A stretch of DNA of 9,322 nt from an uncultured bacterium (GTDB taxonomy: Bacteria > Bacteroidota > Bacteroidia > Bacteroidales > Paludibacteraceae), in the NCBI GenBank assembly GCA_946183755.1, contig CAMHCZ010000072.1, positions 1 to 9,322 on the forward strand. The letters are read 5' to 3'. The notes beneath the pieces were generated by a model that was given only the letters and a program-made list of their open reading frames with translations, did not search any database and was not told where the DNA came from. The position numbers were made by a program, and so were the translations under genes. Below are positions 1 through 6,289 of the stretch, piece by piece; the stretch's first letter is position 1; every line of letters starts with the position of its first letter.

Positions 1-1138
1 TTGGTCCGTAGTTGTCCACGGTCCATTCTCTGTTGTATCCGGCTGGGAATGTCGGTCCGCCGCCTCTTGTGAACTCCGCCACGTTGAGCTCGCGCACTAC
101 CTTCACTCCGGCTATTTTCCTCATGGCTTTCTGGTCGTCGAGCGTCAGCGGCAGCAAGTAGATGTTGTCGCCCACGGAGTCGCGGCCCATGTAGGCTCTG
201 TCGGAATTTTCGTTGCTTATCTCAAGTTCATCGTAGTCCTTCTGGCTCAGTCTGTTCGACGACACGACCTTGCAGAAGTACTGCACACCCGGCTGACGCT
301 GCTGGCGCTTGCCGTTGATGTAGAGCTCGCGGTCGATTATCTGCAGCGTGTCGCCTGGCAGTCCGACACATCTCTTTATGTAGTTCTCGCGACGGTCCAC
401 AGGTCTATATACTATCTCACCGTAAACCTGCTTGTTCTGTCTTACCACCTCTCTGCCGAGGCTCAGCAGGAAGTCCCTTGCGCTGCTGCCCGAAGCCTCT
501 ATCTCCTCGAGTGTTATGCCTTTGCTGTTTATCACCTCAAGACCAGCCTCATAGCACAGGCTTTCGTAGTCCTGAGCCTGGGCGTTGACTGCCACCGAGT
601 CGCCAGCCGGAAAGTTGAACACCACGATGTCGTTGCGCTCCACGCAGCCTAAGCCTGGCAGACGGCGCGACTTCCACTGTATGCCCTCGATGTACGATTT
701 GCAGTTGAAGAACGGGAATGTGTGCTGCACCAAAGGGAAAGAGAACGGCGTGTTGGGCGTTCTCGGACCGTATGCCACCTTGCTGACGAGCAGATGGTCG
801 CCCACAAGCAGCGTTTTCTCCAGAGAACTTGACGGAATCTTGTAATTCTGGAATATGTACAAGTTGATGAAATAGACCGCCACGAGAGCGAACACTATCG
901 CGTCAACCCACTCGAAGAACTTCCTGAGGCTTGGGTTCTTGATGCTCTGCCACCATGTCCATGGCAATATCCTCGAAATGTAAATATCGAAGTCCAGCAG
1001 AAGCAGCAGAAGCAGCCACGGATTGCTCATCCACACTACAAAAGCGAGGATTATCAGCCCGACGATTCCGAACTTGACCCATCGGCTCACAGCGGCCGTC
1101 TTTATGTTCTCTATAGCTTTGTCTTTTGAAAAAAACAT
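1..1138 (-). CDS. lepB: Signal peptidase I, Bacteroidales-type, C-terminus beyond window
   Basis: Type I signal peptidase, which cleaves signal peptides from exported proteins at the outer face of the inner membrane. The frame stays open from the ATG at 1138 to the left edge, giving 379 residues without a stop. Hydrophobic stretches near residues 21-37, 39-57 and 80-98 are likely membrane segments, one more than in the E. coli enzyme. The catalytic region follows at once: IPSSSLEKTL (101-110) matches IPSGSM of E. coli, making Ser105 the nucleophile, and ENYIKRCVGLPGD (251-263) supplies the general base Lys255. About 150 residues separate Ser and Lys, against 55 in E. coli, so the domain carries a large insertion. 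It lies 81 nt after dapB on the same strand, a pairing I recall from other Bacteroidales, where a second lepB copy often follows. The start is the first ATG before the first hydrophobic segment. Family assignment is secure; only the extreme C-terminus is unseen. Confidence 0.95.
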   Translation of the reverse strand, partial: MFFSKDKAIENIKTAAVSRWVKFGIVGLIILAFVVWMSNPWLLLLLLLDFDIYISRILPWTWWQSIKNPSLRKFFEWVDAIVFALVAVYFINLYIFQNYKIPSSSLEKTLLVGDHLLVSKVAYGPRTPNTPFSFPLVQHTFPFFNCKSYIEGIQWKSRRLPGLGCVERNDIVVFNFPAGDSVAVNAQAQDYESLCYEAGLEVINSKGITLEEIEASGSSARDFLLSLGREVVRQNKQVYGEIVYRPVDRRENYIKRCVGLPGDTLQIIDRELYINGKRQQRQPGVQYFCKVVSSNRLSQKDYDELEISNENSDRAYMGRDSVGDNIYLLPLTLDDQKAMRKIAGVKVVRELNVAEFTRGGGPTFPAGYNREWTVDNYGP

Positions 1139-1159
1139 CGTATGCCTGTTTTTATAGCA

Positions 1160-1200
1160 AAAGCACTTCACCAGCCCATGTCTGACCAACGAAGTGCTCT
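1160..1200 (-). other. Strand-specific RNA hairpin between dapB and lepB
   Basis: In the minus-strand transcript, 1200-1184 can pair with 1176-1160 without a bulge: 17 pairs around a 7-nt loop (1183-1177). The core is a perfect 8-bp inverted repeat, AGCACTTC/GAAGTGCT (1198-1191 with 1169-1162). The rest uses six G-U wobbles that would be A-C mismatches in a plus-strand RNA, so the full fold exists only in the sense RNA of dapB-lepB. Only four U residues (1162-1159) lie at the 3' side, and three of them are used in the stem, so it is a poor intrinsic terminator. An attenuator, a processing site or a translational element for lepB, which starts 21 nt further on, are all possible. The structure is seen; any function is inference. 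Confidence 0.45.
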
Positions 1201-1219
1201 GTGCAAAGTTTCCTTATTC

Positions 1220-1936
1220 TTAGAAATCAAAAATACTCTTCATGTCGTAGAATCCCTTCTTGCCGGCAAGGAATTCCGCTGCTATGACTGCTCCGAGCGC
1301 GAATCCGGCTCTGCTCTTAGCCTCGTGTGTTATGGTTATGCTGTCCACCTCGCTGTCGTAGTGTATGATGTGAGTTCCTGGCACTTCGCCCTCTCTCACT
1401 GCCTTGATGGCTATTTCGCTGTCATTCTCTGCCTTGTCCAGCTTCCACGAGCACTTCCTGTCCAGATTGTCGAGTATGCCCTCAGCCAGCGTTATGGCTG
1501 TGCCGCTTGGCGCGTCGAGCTTGTGGATGTGGTGAATCTCGGTCATGTCCACATCGTACATATTGAAGTTGTTCATTATCTTGGCGAGGTACTTGTTCAG
1601 GGCGAAGAAAATGTTCACGCCCACCGAGAAGTTCGACGACCACAGCAATGCGCCGTCAGCTTTCTTCATCTCCTCCTTCACCTTGTCCATCTCCTTGGTC
1701 CAGCCTGTAGTGCCGCTCACCACTGGCACTCCTGCCGCAAAGCAGTTGAGTATGTTGTCCACAGCCGACTCCGGACGCGAGAACTCGATTGCCACGTCAG
1801 CGCTCTTGAACGCCTCGCCCTTAATGTCATCGTAGTTGTTTATGTCTATCGTAGCCACTATCTCGTGACCTCTTTTCTTAGCCTGCTCCTCTATTATGTG
1901 GCCCATCTTGCCGTAACCTACCAATGCTATTTTCAT
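1220..1936 (-). CDS. dapB: 4-hydroxy-tetrahydrodipicolinate reductase
   Basis: Cytosolic NAD(P)H-dependent reductase of the diaminopimelate branch of lysine synthesis. It reduces the DapA product to tetrahydrodipicolinate, feeding lysine and peptidoglycan cross-links. The 238 residues begin with a Rossmann nucleotide-binding loop, GYGKMG (7-12). SGTTGW (74-79) and SSNFSVGVN (100-108) are the usual inter-domain elements. The family signature EIHHIHKLDAPSGTA (133-147) holds the catalytic pair His135/His136 and the substrate-binding Lys139. The C-terminal HEAKSRAGFALGA (204-216) is also typical. It is shorter than E. coli DapB (273 residues), as I expect in this phylum. Its ATG overlaps the upstream gene's stop as ATGA, so translation is probably coupled to that gene, and lepB follows on the same strand. 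All key residues are present and I see no damage. Confidence 0.97.
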   Translation of the reverse strand: MKIALVGYGKMGHIIEEQAKKRGHEIVATIDINNYDDIKGEAFKSADVAIEFSRPESAVDNILNCFAAGVPVVSGTTGWTKEMDKVKEEMKKADGALLWSSNFSVGVNIFFALNKYLAKIMNNFNMYDVDMTEIHHIHKLDAPSGTAITLAEGILDNLDRKCSWKLDKAENDSEIAIKAVREGEVPGTHIIHYDSEVDSITITHEAKSRAGFALGAVIAAEFLAGKKGFYDMKSIFDF

Positions 1937-2625
1937 CGTCTTTCTATGTTATTGTTTGTGTTTGTTGTTTTCTGTTTACTCTTGCCGAGTGGGAAATACG
2001 CTCCGAGACTCAGCTTTATGTCAACCGGGAAGTCCTTAGCCCAGCTTGGCACAGCGTCGCCGCTCTCCACGACATAACCCAGTCCGAATGTTCCGTAGAA
2101 CCAGCCTGTCACGTTGCGGTAGGTCACGCTCGGACCGACAACGAGGTTCTCATGACCCCAGAAATAGTTCTTGTTGTCTGGCACGAATCCCGTGTACCAC
2201 GCCTGTATGCTTGCGTACGAGCTTCTGATGGTCGGGAAGAAATGAACATTGAATCCCACCGATGCGCCGCAGAATCCAGCGCCTATCTGCAGACCGCACC
2301 TCTTGCCCAAATACCTCTCGTACTCCACGCCCACAGCCGACGAACCGCCAGCCAGCAGACCCACGCTCAGGGCGTTCTTCTTGTCGATGCCCGGAGTCTC
2401 AGGGTTGTAGGTTATGTTGTAACGGTAGTTGAATACGTTCTGACGCGCTATGGCTGTGTCCACCTTCACGCCGTCCTTCTCATAGCGGAAGAATACGTTG
2501 TCCTCGTCCTCGCCTGTGATGTAGCAGTTGTACTTGGTGCCGTAGTTGTCCACTACAACGTCCTGCGCCGCCGCTCCCATCGCCATGGCTGTCAACGAAA
2601 TAAATAAAAGCAATATCTTTTTCAT
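1933..2625 (-). CDS. Secreted, probably outer-membrane beta-barrel protein, unrecognised
   Basis: I do not recognise a named family. The 230 residues start with a clear signal peptide, MKKILLLFISL...GAAAQ, with cleavage likely after Gln21. Residues 22-72 form a small region with alternating hydrophobic residues and many charges, similar in feel to the N-terminal domain of many exported Bacteroidota proteins. From about 85 to 211, glycine- and aromatic-rich alternating stretches (85-105, 110-130, 138-148, 160-182, 203-211) suggest eight or so amphipathic strands, as in small outer-membrane barrels. The end (about 216-230) is a polar Lys/Thr/Asn tail after the last strand. I chose the ATG at 2625 because GAAAGG lies 4 nt before it and the signal peptide begins there; the frame extends to a TTG at 2652, but that TTG is part of the promoter box. 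The stop overlaps dapB's start. Localisation is inferred. Confidence 0.85.
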   Translation of the reverse strand: MKKILLLFISLTAMAMGAAAQDVVVDNYGTKYNCYITGEDEDNVFFRYEKDGVKVDTAIARQNVFNYRYNITYNPETPGIDKKNALSVGLLAGGSSAVGVEYERYLGKRCGLQIGAGFCGASVGFNVHFFPTIRSSYASIQAWYTGFVPDNKNYFWGHENLVVGPSVTYRNVTGWFYGTFGLGYVVESGDAVPSWAKDFPVDIKLSLGAYFPLGKSKQKTTNTNNNIERR

Positions 2626-2649
2626 TCGCCTTTCTTTGGAATATAGATG

Positions 2650-2657
2650 CAAATATA
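2650..2657 (-). promoter_or_regulatory. Bacteroidota -7 box for the barrel protein-dapB-lepB unit
   Basis: Read on the minus strand this is TATATTTG, an exact match to the Bacteroidota primary-sigma -7 consensus TAnnTTTG. It lies 24 nt before the chosen ATG (2625), leaving a short leader. I found no convincing -33 TTG element at the usual spacing; the nearest TTG (2674-2672) is too close. Its position also argues against the longer reading frame, whose first codon would be the last three bases of this box. Confidence 0.6.
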
Positions 2658-2700
2658 AGGTTTTTAATTTTCAATAAGCCACTTATCGTTTCTTATGTTG

Positions 2701-2710
2701 CTTTCGAAAG
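2701..2710. repeat. 10-bp perfect palindrome in the divergent intergenic region
   Basis: CTTTCGAAAG is its own reverse complement and sits in the middle of the region between the divergent genes, about 45 bp behind the minus-strand -7 box. Such a site could bind a dimeric regulator, but it does not extend past 10 bp and occurs once, so chance is a real possibility. Confidence 0.3.
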
Positions 2711-2754
2711 GGAAACCACCGAATGTTAAACACCCCCACACACTTCCTCCTGTC

Positions 2755-2782
2755 ATTCTTAATGCCATTTTTAATTCTTAAT
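2755..2782 (+). repeat. Pair of 9-bp direct repeats upstream of cysS
   Basis: ATTCTTAAT occurs at 2755-2763 and again at 2774-2782, 19 bp apart start to start, just behind the predicted cysS -7 box. The spacing is close to two helical turns, so both copies would face about the same side of DNA. The sequence is AT-rich, which raises the chance of coincidence. It may be an operator or just promoter-type AT-rich sequence. Confidence 0.3.
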
Positions 2783-2786
2783 TTCT

Positions 2787-2794
2787 TACCTTTG
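2787..2794 (+). promoter_or_regulatory. Bacteroidota -7 box for cysS-uup
   Basis: TACCTTTG matches TAnnTTTG exactly and lies 28 nt before the cysS ATG, so transcription would start near 2800 with a leader of about 20 nt. No clear TTG -33 element is visible; the expected place is a T-rich run near 2764-2772. The leader holds A-rich sequence (AAGAAGA) rather than a strong Shine-Dalgarno site, as is common in this phylum. Confidence 0.6.
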
Positions 2795-2822
2795 TGGTTC
2801 ATTACATAGAAACAAGAAGATT

Positions 2823-4319
2823 ATGGATCATAAACTCGTCATCTATAACACATTAACAAGGCAGAAACAACTCTTCGTGCCTATACACGACGACAAAGTG
2901 GGCATGTACGTCTGCGGACCTACTGTCTATGGCGACGCACACCTCGGACACGCACGTCCAGCCATCACTTTCGACATACTTTTCCGTATGCTCAGCCACC
3001 TCGGATACAAAGTGCGCTATGTCCGCAACATAACCGACGTGGGACACCTGGAGCACGACGCCGACGAGGGCGAGGACAAGATAGCCAAGAAAGCGCGACT
3101 CGAGCAGCTGGAGCCTATGGAGGTGGTGCAGCACTACCTCAACCGCTACCACCACGACATGGAGCTGCTGAACGTACTGCCACCAAGCATCGAACCGCAC
3201 GCTTCGGGCCACATCATAGAGCAGATAGAGTACATCAAGAAGATACTTGAGAACGGCTACGCTTACGAGAGCAACGGCTCGATATACTTCGACGTGGAGA
3301 AATACAACAAGAAGTTCAACTACGGAAAACTCTCCGGCAGAAACATCGAGGAACTGCTGGAGACGACTCGCGAGCTGGACGGACAGACCGAGAAGCACCA
3401 CACTTACGACTTCGCATTGTGGAAGAAAGCGCAGCCTGAGCACATCATGCGCTGGCCTTCTCCTTGGAGCGACGGATTCCCAGGATGGCACCTTGAGTGC
3501 TCGACCATGGGAACAAAATACCTGGGCGAGACATTCGACATTCACGGCGGCGGACTGGACCTCATGTTCCCTCACCACGAGTGCGAGATAGCGCAATCGA
3601 CTGCCGCTCTCGGCCATGAGACTGTGAAGTACTGGATGCACAACAACATGATAACCATCGACGGCAAGAAGATGGGCAAGTCGCTCGGCAACTTCATCAC
3701 ACTTGAGGAGTTCTTCAACGGAAGCCACAAGGACAACGACGGCAACGAGATGCTTGCGCAGGCTTACTCACCTATGACCATACGCTTCTTCATCCTGCAA
3801 GCCCACTACCGCAGCACCGTGGACTTCAGCAACGAGGCTCTGCAAGCTGCCGAGAAGGGTCTGCAAAGAATAAACGAGGGCTACGCAAGACTGCTGAAAC
3901 TGCAGCCTGCCGCCGAGACCACCGTTGACGTCAAGGACCTGCGCAAGAAGTGCGAGGAAGCCATGCTCGACGATCTCAACAGCCCTATCGCCATATCGCA
4001 TCTGTTTGACGCAATAAAGTCCATAAACACCGTTTACGACGGCAAGGGAACAATCTCTGCCGACGACCTTGCGGAGCTCAAGGACGTGTTCAAGACATAC
4101 GCCATCGACATTCTCGGACTGAAGCTCGAGGACAGCGGCTCGGACAGCAGCAACGCCGACTCATTCAAAGGCGCGGTGGACCTGTTGCTGAACATCCGTC
4201 AGGAGGCGAAAGCCAACAAGGACTGGGCGACTGCCGACAAGATACGCAACCAGCTCAACGAACTGGGATTCAGCATCAAGGACGGCAAGGACCACGTTGA
4301 ATGGACTCTTAACAAGTAA
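2823..4319 (+). CDS. cysS: Cysteinyl-tRNA synthetase
   Basis: Cytosolic class I aminoacyl-tRNA synthetase that activates cysteine with ATP and charges tRNA-Cys. At 498 residues it is slightly longer than E. coli CysS (461). The HIGH-type ATP motif is HLGH (40-43) within CGPTVYGDAHLGHARP. The zinc site that selects cysteine is complete: Cys31, Cys226, His251 and Glu255, with the same 25- and 4-residue spacings as E. coli Cys209/His234/Glu238. The KMSKS loop reads KMGKS (283-287), a variant I have seen in related bacteria. After residue 330 come the helical DALR-type domain and a small C-terminal tRNA-binding part (about 450-498). The start is the ATG just after the promoter box, and MDHKLVIYNTLTRQK is a normal CysS N-terminus. 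The Uup gene begins 9 nt after the stop, so both are probably one transcript. No T-box-like leader is present. Confidence 0.98.
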   Translation: MDHKLVIYNTLTRQKQLFVPIHDDKVGMYVCGPTVYGDAHLGHARPAITFDILFRMLSHLGYKVRYVRNITDVGHLEHDADEGEDKIAKKARLEQLEPMEVVQHYLNRYHHDMELLNVLPPSIEPHASGHIIEQIEYIKKILENGYAYESNGSIYFDVEKYNKKFNYGKLSGRNIEELLETTRELDGQTEKHHTYDFALWKKAQPEHIMRWPSPWSDGFPGWHLECSTMGTKYLGETFDIHGGGLDLMFPHHECEIAQSTAALGHETVKYWMHNNMITIDGKKMGKSLGNFITLEEFFNGSHKDNDGNEMLAQAYSPMTIRFFILQAHYRSTVDFSNEALQAAEKGLQRINEGYARLLKLQPAAETTVDVKDLRKKCEEAMLDDLNSPIAISHLFDAIKSINTVYDGKGTISADDLAELKDVFKTYAIDILGLKLEDSGSDSSNADSFKGAVDLLLNIRQEAKANKDWATADKIRNQLNELGFSIKDGKDHVEWTLNK

Positions 4320-4328
4320 TTACGGATT

Positions 4329-6230
4329 ATGGCGAGCTGCTTGCAAGTTGAGGGACTTTCTAAAAGATTCGGCGACAGAGAATTGTTCTCCGACATATCT
4401 TTCGGCATTTCCGATTCTCAGCGAGTGGCAATCGTGGCACAGAACGGCGCAGGAAAAACCACGCTCCTGTCCATCATCTCCGGCGAGGAGGATTATCAGA
4501 GCGGAAGCATCGCATTCCGCAAGGATCTCCGTGTGGGTTACCTCAGACAGACTCCGAACTTCAACCCCGACGACTCCGTGATGGACGCATGCTTCTCCAC
4601 CGGCAACGAGATGACGTCCATAATAAGGCAGTACGAGAACATGACCGAGAAACTCGCCAACGGACAGAGCATCGACGACTCGCGTTATCAGCAGCTGCTC
4701 TCCGACATGGACCGTCTCAAAGCGTGGGACTACGAGAACCGCATAAAGCAGATTCTCAGCAAGCTGAACATCAGAAACTTCGACCAGCGCATGGGCGAAC
4801 TTTCCGGCGGACAGCAGAAACGTGTCGCCCTAGCCAACGTGCTGATATCCGAGCCGGAACTGCTGATTCTCGACGAGCCTACCAACCACCTCGACATCGA
4901 AATGGTGGAGTGGCTCGAGGACTTCCTGAACAACAGCAAGATGGCGTTGCTCATGGTCACTCACGACCGCTACTTCCTGGACAGAGTCTGCTCCGACATA
5001 CTCGAAATAGCCGAACACACGCTCTTCCACTACAAAGGCAACTACAGCTATTATCTGGAAAAGAAACAGGAGCGCATCGACAACTTCAACGCCGAGACCG
5101 AACGCGTCAAAAACATCTACAGAAGGGAACTCTCGTGGATACGCCGCCAGCCTCAGGCACGTGCCGGGAAAGCGCGCTACCGCATAGAGGCTTTCGCCGA
5201 AATCGAAGCGCGCGCCAAGATGCGCAAAGAGGAAAAGCAGGTGGCGCTTGAGATGAAGTCGCAGTACATCGGCTCAAAAATATTCGAAGCGAAATACATA
5301 TCAAAGGCTTTCGGCGAGCACAAAATTCTCGACAACTTCTACTACAACTTCTCGCGATACGACAAAGTGGGCATCGTGGGCAAGAACGGAAGCGGAAAGT
5401 CAACGTTCCTGAAGATGCTGCTCGGACTGGAGAAACCGGATTCGGGTTCATTTGACATAGGCGAAACCATAAAGTTCGGATACTACAGCCAGGAAGGACT
5501 GAAGTTCGACGAGCAGATGAAGGTCATCGATGTCGTGCGCAACATAGCCGAAGAAATACAGATGGGCAACGGACGGAAACTCACTGCCGCACAGCTGCTG
5601 CAGATGTTCCTCTTCCCGCCATCCACTCAATACAACTACGTGTACAAACTCAGCGGAGGCGAAAGGCGCAGACTGTACCTTTGCACAGTGCTGATGCAGA
5701 ACCCTAACTTCCTGATTCTCGACGAGCCGACTAACGACCTTGACGTGACGACGCTTGAAGTCCTCGAGGAATATCTCATCGGATTCAAAGGCTGCATCCT
5801 TGTTGTGTCGCACGACCGATTCTTCATGGACAAGGTTGTGGACCATATCCTAGCCTTCGAGGGCGACGGCAAGATAAAGGACTATCCTGGCAACTACACC
5901 GACTACCGCGAGTGGAAGTCGCTGCAGGAAGCCAAGAAGGCCGAGGAAGCGAAAAGCGCCGATAAACAGCCCCAAGACAAGCAGCCTGCGAGACGCGCAC
6001 ATTCATCCGACGCCAAGCGCAAAATGACGTTCAAGGAGAAGCGCGAGTTCGAAGCTTTGGATGCCGACATTCAAGCCTTGGAAACCGAGAAAGCCGAAAT
6101 CGAAAAGGCTTTCGCCGACGGGCTGTCAGACCCAGACAAGATAACCGAACTGTCAAAAAGGCTTGAAGTCATCAATGCCGAGCTGGACGAAAAGTCAATG
6201 CGCTGGCTCGAACTCTCCGAGTTAGACTAA
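4329..6230 (+). CDS. uup: ABC-F family ATPase, Uup type
   Basis: A soluble protein of 633 residues with two ABC domains and no membrane segments, as in the ABC-F family, which acts on ribosomes or nucleic acids rather than in transport. Domain 1: Walker A-like AQNGAGKTT (37-45), signature LSGGQQKR (158-165), Walker B LLILDEPTNHLD (178-189, Glu183) and switch His212. A basic helical linker (about 235-310) matches the P-site-tRNA-interacting region. Domain 2: Walker A GKNGSGKST (351-359), signature LSGGERRR (441-448), Walker B FLILDEPTNDLD (461-472, Glu467) and His495. A charged spacer (530-563) leads to a C-terminal coiled coil (565-633). That extension and a length close to E. coli Uup (635) separate it from EttA. 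Uup is linked to precise transposon excision, DNA repair and ribosome biology; the exact role here is unknown. Oddity: the first Walker A glycine is Ala37. It follows cysS after 9 nt without a clear Shine-Dalgarno site. Confidence 0.92.
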   Translation: MASCLQVEGLSKRFGDRELFSDISFGISDSQRVAIVAQNGAGKTTLLSIISGEEDYQSGSIAFRKDLRVGYLRQTPNFNPDDSVMDACFSTGNEMTSIIRQYENMTEKLANGQSIDDSRYQQLLSDMDRLKAWDYENRIKQILSKLNIRNFDQRMGELSGGQQKRVALANVLISEPELLILDEPTNHLDIEMVEWLEDFLNNSKMALLMVTHDRYFLDRVCSDILEIAEHTLFHYKGNYSYYLEKKQERIDNFNAETERVKNIYRRELSWIRRQPQARAGKARYRIEAFAEIEARAKMRKEEKQVALEMKSQYIGSKIFEAKYISKAFGEHKILDNFYYNFSRYDKVGIVGKNGSGKSTFLKMLLGLEKPDSGSFDIGETIKFGYYSQEGLKFDEQMKVIDVVRNIAEEIQMGNGRKLTAAQLLQMFLFPPSTQYNYVYKLSGGERRRLYLCTVLMQNPNFLILDEPTNDLDVTTLEVLEEYLIGFKGCILVVSHDRFFMDKVVDHILAFEGDGKIKDYPGNYTDYREWKSLQEAKKAEEAKSADKQPQDKQPARRAHSSDAKRKMTFKEKREFEALDADIQALETEKAEIEKAFADGLSDPDKITELSKRLEVINAELDEKSMRWLELSELD

Positions 6231-6232
6231 AC

Positions 6233-6271
6233 AAAAAACGGAAAGAAGTCTGCCTCCTTTCCGTTCTTTTT
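6233..6271. terminator. Bidirectional intrinsic terminator between uup and nadB
   Basis: A perfect 9-bp stem, AACGGAAAG (6237-6245) with CTTTCCGTT (6257-6265), encloses an 11-nt loop. On the plus strand it is followed by CTTTTTA, ending cysS-uup 6 nt after the uup stop. On the minus strand the run of A at 6233-6238 becomes a U-tract, ending the rbfA-permease-nadB transcript about 25 nt after the nadB stop. One hairpin thus serves both convergent units. Confidence 0.85.
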
Positions 6272-6289
6272 ATTTCATAACCGCACGAC

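Noticed and set aside
1191..1215. Possible lepB-specific -7 box (AAACTTTG on the minus strand, about 1205-1212)
   Set aside because: It misses the first T of TAnnTTTG and has no -33 partner; too weak to list as a promoter, though a lepB promoter in this spacer cannot be excluded.
1142..2077. Long plus-strand open frame (311 codons) opposite dapB and the barrel-like gene
   Set aside because: The minus-strand dapB frame has complete family motifs. The plus-strand translation shows no recognisable domain, has skewed composition and ignores the dapB gene boundaries; it is an antisense shadow.
2626..2652. Nine-codon N-terminal extension of the barrel-like protein from a TTG
   Set aside because: The TTG is part of the TATATTTG promoter box, and the extension MHLYSKERR would precede a complete signal peptide. 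The ATG at 2625 has its own GAAAGG upstream.
2853..3728. Minus-strand open frame of 291 codons opposite cysS
   Set aside because: It lies wholly inside a fully supported CysS. Its Val/Leu/His-rich translation is what the reverse reading of GC-rich codons in this frame gives, and it has no promoter or ribosome site.
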